Shown here: piece by piece, positions 41,684-52,000 of the stretch | Numbering within the stretch: the stretch's first letter is position 1 | Layout of the letters: every line of letters begins with the position of its first letter | Assembly: GCF_019334345.1 (NCBI RefSeq) | Contig: NZ_JAHWQX010000005.1 | Coordinates: 62,001-126,000 of the forward strand | DNA length: 64,000 bases | DNA from: Neohoeflea coraliihabitans | GTDB lineage: Bacteria; Pseudomonadota; Alphaproteobacteria; Rhizobiales; Rhizobiaceae | Direction of reading: 5' to 3' | Made by a program: the position numbers and the translations under genes | Notes under the pieces: model-generated | Told to the model about the DNA's origin: nothing | The model's database searches: none | The model's input: the letters and a program-made list of their open reading frames with translations, nothing else

Positions 41684-42424
41684 ATGTTCAGCTGGTTCGA
41701 AACAACGCCGATTGCGCCTGTGCGCCGCCATTACGAGGTGGCCGGACGCCGGCTGGCCCTTTGCATTCGCGAACACCAGCGGGCAAAGCGCATCACCTTG
41801 CGCATCGAGCCGGGCGGACAAGCACTCAGGCTGACGGTGCCGCCGGGCATGGCGCAGCGCGAGATCGATGCCTTTCTGACGCGCCACGAAGGTTGGATGA
41901 TGACCAAGCTGGCCGCCCTGCCCACGGACTGCAAGGTCGGCGAGGGCATGCTCATTCCGATCGGCGGCATCGATCACCGGATCACGCGCAGCGGTAAATT
42001 GCGCGGTCTTGCAAAGGTCATCACCGAAGGCGATGTTCCGGCGTTGATGGTCTCCGGTGGTCCGGAGCATGTCGGACGGCGGGTCGCCGATCATCTCAAA
42101 CGCGTTGCCCGCCAGGATCTAGAAAAGCGGGTGAACCACTACGCAGAGCAGATCGGGCGTACTGTCCGCGCCATCTCTGTCAAGGATACGAAAAGCCGCT
42201 GGGGCTCCTGCACATCCGACGGCAGGCTATCCTTTTCCTGGCGGCTGGCCATGGCGCCCCCGCTCGTCACCGACTATCTGGCCGCGCATGAGGTCGCGCA
42301 TCTCGCGGAGATGAACCACTCCCCGGCGTTCTGGTCGCTGTGTCGGGATCTGTGTCCCAACACCAACGCGGCGAAAAGCTGGCTGAAAGCCCATGGCAGC
42401 GGCTTGCAGGCCCTGCAGTTCTAG
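41684..42424 (+). CDS. YgjP-type zinc metallopeptidase (DUF45/M48-like)
   Basis: The 246-residue protein has the YgjP/SprT-related zinc motif: HEVAHL with His202, Glu203 and His206, plus a third ligand His212 in NHSPAFW. The preceding SRWGSCTSDGRLSFSWRL block is characteristic of the family. The N-terminal half (RAKRITLRIEPGG, then EIDAFLTRHEGWM) is also typical. No signal peptide is seen, so it should be cytoplasmic. Relatives are often encoded near restriction or nucleotide-metabolism genes, but here it only precedes trpF by 94 bp. Substrate unknown. Confidence 0.87.
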   Translation: MFSWFETTPIAPVRRHYEVAGRRLALCIREHQRAKRITLRIEPGGQALRLTVPPGMAQREIDAFLTRHEGWMMTKLAALPTDCKVGEGMLIPIGGIDHRITRSGKLRGLAKVITEGDVPALMVSGGPEHVGRRVADHLKRVARQDLEKRVNHYAEQIGRTVRAISVKDTKSRWGSCTSDGRLSFSWRLAMAPPLVTDYLAAHEVAHLAEMNHSPAFWSLCRDLCPNTNAAKSWLKAHGSGLQALQF

Positions 42425-42518
42425 ATTGCGGCCGCCCGCGCAAGCATGGTCTGAACCGGCCTTGTGATCGGCGGCCGCCCGTCTCGACTCTGCCGCGATT
42501 TCATGCGAGGGGAACCCT

Positions 42519-43229
42519 ATGAGCACACACATCAAATTCTGCGGGCTGAAGACCGTCGAAGCCGTCGAACAGGCTGCGGCGCTCGGCGCGTGGAAAGCCG
42601 GGTTTATCTTCTTCGCCAAGAGCCCGCGCAATGTCACCGTTGAACATGCCGGCATGCTGGCGGCCCGGGCGCATGCCCTTGGCCTTGCGACGGTCGCGGT
42701 GACGGTGAACGCCAGCGATGCGGAACTTGACGCGATCATCGACGGGGTGCGGCCGACGCTGTTGCAATTCCATGGCGCGGAGTCACCGGCGCAGATTTCC
42801 AAGATCAAGGCGCGGAGCGGCTTGAAGGCCATGAAGGCGATCCCGGTGCGCACAGCCGAGGATCTGGCGGCAATGGAACCGTTTCTCGGGGTGGCAGATC
42901 ACATCCTGTTCGACGCCAAGGCGCCGCGCGGCTCGGCGCTGCCGGGAGGCAATGGCGTGCAGTTCGACTGGACGTTGCTCGATAGCTTGGATCGGCAAAC
43001 CGATTATGTTCTGTCGGGCGGCCTTGATGCAGCCAATGTCGGGGTGGCTCTGAGGACCACGGGATGCCGCTTTCTTGACGTCTCGTCTGGTATTGAATCC
43101 GCGCCTGGGATCAAGGATCTCGACAAGATGCGCGCCTTCGCCGAAGCGGTACGCCGGCATGATTCTGAAGCGGTCAATTCCACAGACTCGGCGATCGGGA
43201 CCGCCAAGAGCAAGGAGCCTATCTCGTGA
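42519..43229 (+). CDS. trpF: Phosphoribosylanthranilate isomerase
   Basis: TrpF catalyses the Amadori rearrangement of PRA to CdRP in tryptophan synthesis. The 236-residue TIM barrel shows the catalytic Cys in [35 protein letters not shown], the general-acid Asp in [27 protein letters not shown] and [14 protein letters not shown]. The stop overlaps the trpB GTG start. It begins a close-packed series of seven genes. Confidence 0.97.
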   Translation: MSTHIKFCGLKTVEAVEQAAALGAWKAGFIFFAKSPRNVTVEHAGMLAARAHALGLATVAVTVNASDAELDAIIDGVRPTLLQFHGAESPAQISKIKARSGLKAMKAIPVRTAEDLAAMEPFLGVADHILFDAKAPRGSALPGGNGVQFDWTLLDSLDRQTDYVLSGGLDAANVGVALRTTGCRFLDVSSGIESAPGIKDLDKMRAFAEAVRRHDSEAVNSTDSAIGTAKSKEPIS

Positions 43230-44446
43230 ACCAGCCCTCCACTCCCAATTCCTTTCGCACCGGCCCCGATGAACAGGGCATGTTCGGGATATTCGGTGGT
43301 CGTTTCGTTGCCGAAACATTGATGCCGCTGATCCTTGAACTTGAAGAGGAATGGACCCGCGCCAAGACTGACGGGTCCTTCAAGGCCGAGCTGGAAGCGC
43401 TGAACACGCATTATACGGGTCGTCCTTCGCCGCTCTATTTTGCCGAGCGGCTGAGCGCTCATCTTGGCGGCGCGAAGATCTATTTCAAACGCGACGAGCT
43501 CAACCACACCGGCTCGCACAAGATCAACAATTGCATTGGCCAGATCCTGCTCGCCAAGCGAATGGGCAAGACCCGCATCATCGCCGAGACCGGCGCCGGT
43601 CAGCATGGCGTCGCCACGGCGACGGTGGCGGCGCGCTTCGGCTTTCCCTGCGAAGTGTATATGGGTGCCACCGATGTCGAGCGGCAGGCTCCGAACGTCT
43701 TTCGCATGAAGCTGCTCGGCGCCAAGGTCAATCCGGTTTCTGCCGGCAACGGCACGTTGAAGGATGCGATGAACGAGGCCCTGCGCGACTGGGTGACCAA
43801 TGTCGATGACACGTATTACCTGATCGGCACGGCAGCCGGGCCGCATCCCTATCCGGAAATGGTGCGCGACTTCCAGTCGGTGATCGGCCGCGAAACGCGG
43901 GAGCAACTTATGGCCGCGGAAGGCCGCCTGCCGGACATGGTGGTTGCTGCCGTCGGCGGTGGTTCGAACGCCATCGGGCTGTTTCATCCGTTTCTCGATG
44001 ATGCATCGGTCAAGATTGTCGGCGTCGAGGCGGGCGGGCGCGGCCTGGAAGGCGAAGAGCACTGCGCGTCTCTGACATCCGGGACCCCCGGCGTGCTGCA
44101 TGGCAACCGCACCTATCTGCTGCAGGACGACGACGGCCAGATCAAGGAAGGGCACTCGATTTCGGCCGGCCTTGACTACCCGGGTATCGGGCCGGAACAC
44201 TCCTGGCTGAAGGAAACCGGCCGGGTCGATTATGTTCCGATTCGCGATGATGAAGCGCTCGAGGCGTTTCAGCTGCTGACCCGTCTGGAAGGGATCATCC
44301 CGGCGCTGGAGCCGGCGCATGCGCTGGCCGAAGTCATCAAACGCGCGCCGCAAATGAGTGGTGACGAGATCATCGTGATGAACCTGTGCGGGCGCGGCGA
44401 CAAAGACATCTTCACGGTCAGCAAAATTCTCGGAATGGAGTCCTAG
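43226..44446 (+). CDS. trpB: Tryptophan synthase beta chain
   Basis: TrpB is the PLP subunit that joins indole and serine. GTG at 43226 overlaps the trpF stop (GTGA), with CAAGGAG upstream. The 406-residue product has the PLP lysine in [15 protein letters not shown], the catalytic [14 protein letters not shown] (with Glu), the phosphate-binding [10 protein letters not shown] and [19 protein letters not shown]. The length is normal for TrpB1. An unrecognised gene and cutA lie between it and trpA. Confidence 0.98.
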   Translation: MNQPSTPNSFRTGPDEQGMFGIFGGRFVAETLMPLILELEEEWTRAKTDGSFKAELEALNTHYTGRPSPLYFAERLSAHLGGAKIYFKRDELNHTGSHKINNCIGQILLAKRMGKTRIIAETGAGQHGVATATVAARFGFPCEVYMGATDVERQAPNVFRMKLLGAKVNPVSAGNGTLKDAMNEALRDWVTNVDDTYYLIGTAAGPHPYPEMVRDFQSVIGRETREQLMAAEGRLPDMVVAAVGGGSNAIGLFHPFLDDASVKIVGVEAGGRGLEGEEHCASLTSGTPGVLHGNRTYLLQDDDGQIKEGHSISAGLDYPGIGPEHSWLKETGRVDYVPIRDDEALEAFQLLTRLEGIIPALEPAHALAEVIKRAPQMSGDEIIVMNLCGRGDKDIFTVSKILGMES

Positions 44447-44451
44447 AAACC

Positions 44452-44949
44452 TTGGGCGCGCAGCCGATCATTGCCGAGGCCAACTGCTATGCGCCACGAC
44501 AGGCGGGTTTTCTGTGCGAGATGGCGCTGGCGGATGTGCGGGTGAAGCTTTCGGGCATTGTTGCCGGCGATGGCAGGTCCGGGAGGCCGGCCGATCTGAC
44601 AGAGTTTAATGCCGACATGACGGCGCTCATCCGGGAAACCATCAGCTCGGCGGCGGAGATCGGCAGCGTCGATCATCTCGGAGCGGGCTTTGCGGTGGTG
44701 CACCGCGGCGAAGCCGGGCTATGGCTGTTGCTGCATCTCTGGCTGGCGGGCGGCATCGCCACGCAAACCGTCTGGCGCAGCGATCTAGGCGGAACGCCGG
44801 AGTTCCACCGCGCCGATCCGACCTTGATGGCCTGCGTCTGGGAGCTGGCTGTGATCGACTTCGAGCGTCGCGCCTGGATGGAGACGGTCATGTCCGGGGC
44901 TTCGCTCGAGACCTACATGCAACGGCGCCTGCCGCGTGGAGACGTCTGA
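44452..44949 (+). CDS. Unrecognised conserved-looking protein inserted between trpB and cutA
   Basis: The frame begins with a TTG at 44452, five bases after the trpB stop, and its TGA overlaps the cutA ATG (TGATG). Coupling to neighbours, typical codon use and coherent composition argue that it is real. The 165-residue product has no signal peptide. It contains a hydrophobic, Trp-rich core (VVHRGEAGLWLLLHLWLAGG, followed by a TQTVWRSDLGG segment) and an acidic helical end (ELAVIDFERRAWMETVMS). I do not recognise a domain and infer no function. A slightly different start (no ATG exists near the trpB end) is possible. Confidence 0.75.
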   Translation: MGAQPIIAEANCYAPRQAGFLCEMALADVRVKLSGIVAGDGRSGRPADLTEFNADMTALIRETISSAAEIGSVDHLGAGFAVVHRGEAGLWLLLHLWLAGGIATQTVWRSDLGGTPEFHRADPTLMACVWELAVIDFERRAWMETVMSGASLETYMQRRLPRGDV

Positions 44950-45290
44950 TGGCGACCGCCGACGATTCTCTGATCGAGATTCACGTCACCTTTGGTGATC
45001 AGGCCAGCGCTCGAGAGGCGGCGCGGGCGGCCCTCGAGGCACGGCTGACCGCTTGCGTCAACATCATTGCGCCCGTCGAAGCGCTGTTTTGGTGGGAGGG
45101 AGCCATCGTCTCTGAAACGGAAACCCTTGCCATTTTCAAGACGAGCAGCAACAACGCAACAGCGCTGGCGACGTTCATAGCGGAGACTCATCCCTACGAG
45201 ACGCCGGCGATCATCCGGCACGAAGCCGCGGCCTGCAATCGCGCCTACGCCGCCTGGATTGCGGCGGAAACAGGAAAGACAGCACCATGA
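44949..45290 (+). CDS. cutA: CutA1 family divalent-cation tolerance protein
   Basis: The 113-residue protein matches the trimeric, PII-like CutA1 fold: [20 protein letters not shown], the [19 protein letters not shown] block with the conserved ACVN, and [15 protein letters not shown]. CutA was linked to copper tolerance in E. coli, but its real role is unsettled. The ATG overlaps the preceding stop (TGATG), and its own stop overlaps the trpA ATG (ATGA), so translation is tightly coupled on both sides. Confidence 0.93.
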   Translation: MATADDSLIEIHVTFGDQASAREAARAALEARLTACVNIIAPVEALFWWEGAIVSETETLAIFKTSSNNATALATFIAETHPYETPAIIRHEAAACNRAYAAWIAAETGKTAP

Positions 45291-46138
45291 CGACCCGTAT
45301 CGACAGCCGTTTCGCCACGCTGAAAGCCGAAGGTCGACCGGCTCTGGTCACCTATGTGATGGGCGGCGACCCAGATTTCGACACCTCTCTCGAGATTCTC
45401 AAGGCGCTGCCGGATGCAGGCGCAGACGTCATCGAGCTGGGCATGCCGTTTTCCGACCCGATGGCCGATGGTCCGGCCATCCAGATGGCTGGCCGGCGGG
45501 CGCTGAAGCAAGGCCAGAGCCTGGCGCGGACGCTGGAGCTGGCCCGGCGCTTCCGGGAAAGCGATGACGAGACGCCGATCGTGCTGATGGGTTACTACAA
45601 TCCCATATACATTTATGGAGTGACGCGCTTTCTCGCTGATGCCAAATCTGCCGGCATCGATGGTCTGCTGGTTGTCGATCTGCCGCCGGAAATGGATGAG
45701 GAACTTTGTCTTCCCGCACTGGAAGCCGGCGTCAACTTCATTCGCCTGGCGACACCGACCACCGACGACAAGCGGTTGCCGGCGGTGCTCAAGAACACGT
45801 CCGGTTTTGTCTATTATGTCTCGATGACCGGCATCACCGGCTCGGCCATATCCGATACGTCGAAGGTCAACGAAGCAGTCAAGCGCATCAAATCGCATAC
45901 GGATCTGCCGGTCTGCGTGGGTTTCGGTGTGCAATCGGCAGCGCAGGCACAGGCGATCGGTCAGAGCGCCGACGGCGTGGTTGTCGGAACGGCGATCGTG
46001 CGGGCGATGGCTGCCAGCCTTGACGCAGAGGACAGCCCGACGGCAGGCACGGTCACGGCCGTACGGGCCCTGGTCAGCGAACTGGCCGGCGGCGTCCGCG
46101 CCGCGCGGCTTGCCAGTGTTGATGAGGACGCCATCTAG
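45287..46138 (+). CDS. trpA: Tryptophan synthase alpha chain
   Basis: TrpA cleaves indole-3-glycerol phosphate and channels indole to TrpB. The 283-residue TIM barrel has the catalytic Glu in [19 protein letters not shown] with the Asp of the same loop, [31 protein letters not shown]-like [12 protein letters not shown] and [11 protein letters not shown]. The ATG at 45287 overlaps the cutA stop. It is followed after 56 bp by accD. Confidence 0.98.
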   Translation: MTTRIDSRFATLKAEGRPALVTYVMGGDPDFDTSLEILKALPDAGADVIELGMPFSDPMADGPAIQMAGRRALKQGQSLARTLELARRFRESDDETPIVLMGYYNPIYIYGVTRFLADAKSAGIDGLLVVDLPPEMDEELCLPALEAGVNFIRLATPTTDDKRLPAVLKNTSGFVYYVSMTGITGSAISDTSKVNEAVKRIKSHTDLPVCVGFGVQSAAQAQAIGQSADGVVVGTAIVRAMAASLDAEDSPTAGTVTAVRALVSELAGGVRAARLASVDEDAI

Positions 46139-46194
46139 AAGAGTATCCCGCAAGCCGGTCTGCCGATCGCGCCGCGGGTTTCGGAACAAGCGGA

Positions 46195-47226
46195 GTGAGC
46201 GCTTTGAACTGGATTACCAATTACGTCAGACCGAAAATCAGCTCGATGCTTGGCCGTCGGGAGGTCCCCGAGAATCTCTGGATCAAATGTCCGGAGACCG
46301 GCGAGATGGTCTTCCATCAGGACCTGGTTGACAATCATTATGTCATTCCGGCCTCCGGCTTTCATATGAAGATGTCGGCGCAGGCGCGCCTCGAACATCT
46401 GTTTGATGACGGCAAATACGAGCAATTGCCGGCCCCGAAGGTGCCACAGGATCCCCTCAAGTTCCGGGATTCAAAGCGCTATGCCGACCGGCTGAAAGAA
46501 AACCGGCAGAAGACCGGGCTCGAGGATTCGATCGTCACCGGCGTCGGCGAAGTGCAGGGCGTCCCACTCGTCGCCTGTGTCCACGATTTTTCATTCATGG
46601 GGGGGTCACTCGGCATCGCGGCGGGCGAGGCCATCGTCGAGGCGTTTCAGGAAGCGTACGCGCGCAAGGTACCCCTGGTGATGTTCCCGGCCTCTGGCGG
46701 CGCACGTATGCAGGAAGGCATCCTGTCCTTGATGCAACTGCCGCGCACCACTGTGGGTGTCGAAATGCTGAAAGAGGCCGGCCTGCCCTATATCGTCGTT
46801 CTCACCAATCCGACGACCGGCGGCGTGTCAGCCTCCTATGCGATGCTTGGCGATGTCCATCTGGCCGAGCCGGGGGCGGAAATCGGCTTTGCCGGCAAGC
46901 GGGTGATCGAACAGACAATCCGCGAAAAACTCCCTGAGGGCTTTCAGACCGCGGAATATCTGCTGGAACATGGCATGATCGACATGGTGGTGCATCGCCA
47001 TGATCTGCCAGGGACGCTGGCGCGACTGCTGCGCATCCTTCTCAAGCAAGCGCCGCGCAGCGAGCCAGGTGCGGAGAACGGCGCTCTGACGCCAGAAACA
47101 TCCGAGAGCTCTGCGCCGACGGGCAGCGGGCGGATTATAGACGAGACCGGGCGGACCGGCGCGAACGCAAATTCCGGTCCTGCCCCACAGCCAGCGACGG
47201 AAAAGGCATCCAACATCGCCGGTTGA
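46195..47226 (+). CDS. accD: Acetyl-CoA carboxylase carboxyltransferase subunit beta (zinc-finger-less)
   Basis: AccD with AccA transfers the carboxyl group from biotin to acetyl-CoA to form malonyl-CoA. The 343-residue product starts at the GTG at 46195. It shows [69 protein letters not shown] and [17 protein letters not shown]. The N-terminal region that carries four zinc-binding Cys in E. coli AccD has only one Cys here. The Ala/Ser/Thr-rich last 60 residues look disordered and unlike the catalytic core. It is adjacent to folC (45 bp). Confidence 0.96.
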   Translation: MSALNWITNYVRPKISSMLGRREVPENLWIKCPETGEMVFHQDLVDNHYVIPASGFHMKMSAQARLEHLFDDGKYEQLPAPKVPQDPLKFRDSKRYADRLKENRQKTGLEDSIVTGVGEVQGVPLVACVHDFSFMGGSLGIAAGEAIVEAFQEAYARKVPLVMFPASGGARMQEGILSLMQLPRTTVGVEMLKEAGLPYIVVLTNPTTGGVSASYAMLGDVHLAEPGAEIGFAGKRVIEQTIREKLPEGFQTAEYLLEHGMIDMVVHRHDLPGTLARLLRILLKQAPRSEPGAENGALTPETSESSAPTGSGRIIDETGRTGANANSGPAPQPATEKASNIAG

Positions 47227-47271
47227 ACCGGTATTCCGGCTGCGGCCGCGTCCTTCGGAGTGCTGCCCTTG

Positions 47272-48609
47272 ATGTCTCGAGCCGCGTTGGAAATCGATGC
47301 CCTGATGGCGCTGCATCCGAAGGGCTACGATCTGTCGCTCGATCGCATCCAGCAGCTGCTCGACCGGCTTGACAATCCGCATCGCAAGATGCCGCCGATC
47401 ATCCACATTGCCGGCACGAACGGCAAGGGATCGGTCAGCGCCTTTTGCCGGTCGATGCTCGAGGCGTCCGGGCACCGGGTCCATGTGCATACCTCGCCGC
47501 ATCTGGTTTGCTGGCATGAGCGCTTCCGCATGGCGGCGGAAGCTGGTGCGGAGGGCGGCGGGCAACTGGTCGATGATGATCTGTTATGCGCGACCATCCG
47601 CAGGGTGGCGGCAGCCAATGCCGGCGCCGCGATCACCGTATTCGAAATTCTGACAGCCACCATGTTCGTGCTGTTTTCCGAGCATCCGGCGGATGTCGCC
47701 ATTATCGAGGTCGGTCTCGGCGGGCGATTTGACGCGACGAATGTCATTCCCGGGCCGGCGGCTACCTTGATCACACCGATCTCGCTCGATCACCAGGCCT
47801 ATCTTGGCGACCGGGTCGAGTTGATCGCTGCCGAGAAGGCCGGCATCATCAAAGCGGGCTGCCCTGTGGTCATCGGGGAACAGCTGGAAGCCGAAGCGCG
47901 CGATGTGCTGATCGGCACGGCGGAACGATTGCGTTCGCCCATGGCGGTCTATGGCCAGGATTTCATGGCCTATGGCGAGCACAACAGGTTGATTTACCAG
48001 GACGAGGAGGAGCTGCTCGACCTGCCCCTGCCGCATCTGACCGGGCGCCACCAGTTCGGCAATGCCGCTGTCGCGATACGCGGCCTGAAAGCGGCCGGCT
48101 TCCTGATTAGCGAAGACGCGATCGGGCGCGGCCTTGCATCGGTCGCATGGCCGGGCCGTTTGCAGCTTTTGAGCACCGGACCGATCTCTGAAATGGCAGG
48201 GCCGGGAGCCGAGATCTGGATCGACGGCGGGCACAATCCCGGGGCCGGGCGCGTGGTGGCCGAAGCAATGGCCAATGCGGAGGAACGTCAGTCGCGGGAG
48301 CTGTTCGTCATCTGCGGAATGCTGAACACGAAGGAGCCGAGAGGTTTCTTCGAGGCATTTGCCGGTATCGCCAAACACGTCTTTACCGTACCCATCCAGT
48401 CGAGCGAGGCGGGGCTCGACCCGGTGGCCCTGGCTTCCGATGCGGCTGAGGCGAGCCTTTCAGCCGAACCGGCCGATACTGTCGAGGCAGCCCTCAAGGC
48501 GATCGCGACAGCCTGGCAACGGCCTGACAACCCGCCGCGCATCCTGATCTGCGGATCATTATACCTTGTCGGTGAGGTTCTCGCCGCCAACCGCACACCG
48601 CCGCGCTGA
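47272..48609 (+). CDS. folC: Bifunctional folylpolyglutamate/dihydrofolate synthase
   Basis: FolC adds glutamate to dihydropteroate and to folates. The product is about 445 residues. Motifs are IIHIAGTNGKGSVSAFCRSM (P-loop), HTSPHLVCWHERFR, IIEVGLGGRFDATN, TPISLDHQAYLGD and AAEKAGIIK; IWIDGGHNPGAGR marks the C-terminal ligase domain. The ATG at 47272 is preceded by GGAG 12 bases upstream; the GTG at 47260 or TTG at 47269 would add a few residues. It is the last gene of the plus-strand trp/acc/fol series and converges with trxA. Confidence 0.96.
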   Translation: MSRAALEIDALMALHPKGYDLSLDRIQQLLDRLDNPHRKMPPIIHIAGTNGKGSVSAFCRSMLEASGHRVHVHTSPHLVCWHERFRMAAEAGAEGGGQLVDDDLLCATIRRVAAANAGAAITVFEILTATMFVLFSEHPADVAIIEVGLGGRFDATNVIPGPAATLITPISLDHQAYLGDRVELIAAEKAGIIKAGCPVVIGEQLEAEARDVLIGTAERLRSPMAVYGQDFMAYGEHNRLIYQDEEELLDLPLPHLTGRHQFGNAAVAIRGLKAAGFLISEDAIGRGLASVAWPGRLQLLSTGPISEMAGPGAEIWIDGGHNPGAGRVVAEAMANAEERQSRELFVICGMLNTKEPRGFFEAFAGIAKHVFTVPIQSSEAGLDPVALASDAAEASLSAEPADTVEAALKAIATAWQRPDNPPRILICGSLYLVGEVLAANRTPPR

Positions 48610-48616
48610 TCATGAC

Positions 48617-48644
48617 AAAAAACCCGCCGGTGCGCCGGCGGGTT
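48617..48644 (-). terminator. Intrinsic terminator of trxA, shared with folC
   Basis: AACCCGCCGG (48621-48630) and CCGGCGGGTT (48635-48644) form a perfect 10-bp stem with a TGCG loop. On the minus strand the stem is followed by TTTT, giving a six-T run with the stem end. It lies 29 bp after the trxA stop and 12 bp after the folC stop, so it may end both units. Confidence 0.88.
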
Positions 48645-48672
48645 ATCACAGTCGATCTGCAGATTTGTACGG

Positions 48673-48996
48673 TCAGGCGGCGCTTGAAGAAATCCAGCCT
48701 GACAGGGCTGACTTGGGGGAGGCCCCGACCTTGATGTCAGCAACATCGCCGCCCTTGAACATGGCGAGGGTCGGAATCGAGCGCACGCCGTACTGGGCCG
48801 CCAGCTCCGGATTTTCATCGATATTCAGCTTGGCAATCTTGACCTTGCCGTCCATTTCGCTGGCAATTTCCTCAAGGCTCGGCGCAATCATCTTGCAGGG
48901 GCCGCACCATTCAGCCCAGAAATCGACGACCACCGGCACATCGGAGTCAAGCACTTCAGACTGAAAATTGGCATTGTCGACTTTCACAGTGGTCAT
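48673..48996 (-). CDS. trxA: Thioredoxin
   Basis: The 107-residue cytosolic thioredoxin has [20 protein letters not shown] with the redox pair Cys31 and Cys34, [20 protein letters not shown] with the cis-Pro, and [19 protein letters not shown]. Length and motifs match TrxA, the general disulfide reductase. It lies 78 bp downstream of addA and ends at a strong terminator. Confidence 0.98.
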   Translation of the reverse strand: MTTVKVDNANFQSEVLDSDVPVVVDFWAEWCGPCKMIAPSLEEIASEMDGKVKIAKLNIDENPELAAQYGVRSIPTLAMFKGGDVADIKVGASPKSALSGWISSSAA

Positions 48997-49074
48997 GGAA
49001 CGGCTCTCCTTCAGATGGGATCAGGGTTGCGCCCAATGTGATGCTTTGCCTGTCCATATTCAAGAGCGCAGATA

Positions 49075-52000
49075 TCAGCCGCCCAGGCGGCGCCCGAGTT
49101 CGCTCAATGCAGCATCCATTTGTTCAGCGTCAAGGCGCACAAGGTCGGGCCCCGCCGTGTAAAGCAGGCTGGCCTCAATGGCGTGTTGCGGGTAGAGCGG
49201 CCTGAGAAGGGCGCGATAGATGGCGAGCTGGATGATGTGGTCGGGCTCCGGCTGCCCGTCAAAAGGTCGAGTGCCGGTCTTGTAGTCAAGAATGATGGCC
49301 CGTCGCGCATCGACGGCGAGCCGGTCGATACGCCCGGAGATGACACGTTCACTCTTGCCGAGGGTCAGCGTGCCCATCACCGAAACCTCGCTGGCGCCGC
49401 CCGGAGCAAACAGGGCCGCGAAATCCGGATGATCGAGCACGGCGAACAGTTCGTCGCAGAAGGCATCGCGTGCATCGGCAGCCAGAAAGGGCAAGGCGCG
49501 GGAGATATAGCGCTGCGCGGCGCCCGGCCGTTGGTCGGGCGGCAGGTCCGGCAGCACCTGCAAAAGTCGGTGCGCTGCCCTGCCGCGGGCGGCGGCATGC
49601 GCGCCGCCTCTGTCGGCAGTGGTCATACCCGCGGGAGAGAACGATGCCGTGCTGCCACTGCTGCGGCGATCCTCGGCGAGCCGTGCACCGGCCGCCGAGG
49701 GAACAAGCGGACGCGGCAAACGCTGCGGGGGCGGCAGCGGTTCGGTCGGGATGACGAACGGGGCGGAAGACGTGTCTTCCACAGAGGATGAGAGCGGGGC
49801 TGATGGTTCGGCCGGCGAGCCGGAGCGAGCAACGACCAGGCGACGTATGGCGAATGTATCGGTTCCGCTTTGCCGCTCGGCTGTCTCAACTTGTACGCCG
49901 GGATCGTGCTCGGCGTTTTCAAAGCCGGCCTGCACGAAATCGTGCCAGGTCGGGGAGGAGGCCTGACGCAGGCCGCGATAGCCGCAGACCACGAGATGGT
50001 CGGCGGCGCGGCTGAGACCGACATAAAGAAGCCGGCGATATTCTTCCTCTGCCTGGCGACGCTGCGCGGCGACGGCGGCTTCGGCAGCCGGAATGGCGCG
50101 CATGGCAGAATTTGGCAGCCAGACCGGGATCTGGTCTGCAAAGGGCTTTTCAGTGGACAGCAACCAGAGTTTCGGTACGTGCGCGGGTTGCCAGGCAGCG
50201 CCACCGGAATCCACCAGGAAAACGATCGGGGCCTCGAGACCCTTGGCCGCGTGGACGGTCATGACGCGAACGGCATCGGCTCCCTGCTCCATTTCGCGCT
50301 TGATCTCCGGCGTTTCCGCATCAAGCATCGAGATGAAAGCCTGCAATCCGGGTATTCCGGCGGCATCGTGGTCGAGCGCCAGGCCGAGAAACTCGTCCAG
50401 GACATCGCTGACTTCCGAACCGAGCCGGGCGAAATAGCGCGCCCGCCCCCCGTCGGGTCCGAGCAGCGTGGCATAAAAATCATGCACGGAAAGCTGTTGC
50501 GCCAGCTCGCGCCAACGCTGCGTTGTGGTCCGCATGGCGGCAAATGCTGCTTCCTCAGCCGCCAGCCGCGTCAGACGGGCGTCGAGGGTCTCGGCCGTGT
50601 CGCGCTCACCGGCGAGGCGGTACAAGGCGTCTTCGTCGAGGCCGATCAGCGGACTTTTCGCCAGTGCGGCAAGCGACAGATCGTCGGCGGCAAGAAGCGC
50701 GTAGCGGCCGATGGCGATCAGGTCCTGCACGGCAATATGGTCGGTCAGCCGCAAACGATCGGCGCCGGCGACCGGGATATTGCCGCGGGTCTTCAACAGG
50801 CGCAGCAGCGTTGGAACGAAGCCGTCGCGCTTGCGCACCAGCACGAGAACATCACCGGCGCGCGCCGGTCGCAGGATTCCGGTCTTTGCGTCAGCGATCT
50901 GACGGTGAGCGAGACAGTCTTCGATGGCGTCAGCCATGCGGGCCGCCAATCGGGCTGCCGGCGCCGATTCGGGCACCTGATCGAAGGGGGCGGTCCAACT
51001 CTCGCTCGTCGGGGTCGGCTCTGCCGCGATGACGTCCCAAAGTTCGACCGACCCGGGCGCCCGGGGCCGGGCGCTTTCATGGATGATGGCGGCCTGGTCT
51101 TCGCCCATGCCGCCTTGCGCCTCAGGGTTCTTGTAGACGAGATCGACGATGCGCAGCACTTCCTGGGTGGAGCGGAACGACACACGCAACGGGATTTCCG
51201 TGAAGGCTTCACCGGCGGCCTCGGCGCGCCGGCGGGTTTGCCGCCGCTCCTCAGAAAAGCTTTCGGGCCGGGCGCCCTGAAACGAGTAGATCGATTGCTT
51301 CTCATCGCCGACCGAGAATAAGGTGCGGCCTCTGTTGCGCGCGCCCTCGCCGGCGAAAAACTCCGCCGCCAGAGCGCGGATGACATTCCATTGCAGGGGC
51401 GCGGTGTCCTGCGCTTCATCGATAAGGATATGATCTATGCCCTGATCGAGCTTGTAATGCACCCAGGCGCCAGCGCCGGTGCGGGCAAACAGGGCGTCAG
51501 TGGCCGCCACCAGATCATCGAAGTCGAGAAAGCCCTGGCGGCGCTTGCGGCGTTCGAATTCAGCAATATACCGCCGGGCGATGGACAGTGCCGCCACATT
51601 GGCTTCGTACACGTCGAAGGCGGAACGGCGGTCAATGAGGGCCCGAACCTCCTGCTGAGCGGCCTCGAGACGCGCTTCGATGTCTGGAAGTTCCGCCTTG
51701 ACCGCCGCGGCTGCCACCTTGCCAAAGGCCCGGGGTTTGCCGGTGGTCGTGAAGAAGGCCTCACAGACCTTGCGGGCCCGCTCGGCGGGATCACTGATGG
51801 TGCAGCAGGCAAGCAGGCTTTGGGCGAAATCGAGGGCCAGCTTGGCGGGCTTCGGGCCGCTGGCGGCCGCCTCCATGCGGCGCAACGTCGGTTCATCGAG
51901 ATCGCGCAGCGGCCAGAACAGTTGATCGAGATCGTCGCGGGTCTCGCCCTCACTCAGGCCGAGGACAGAGCGCAGCGCCTGGTCCACAGAGGGACCATCA

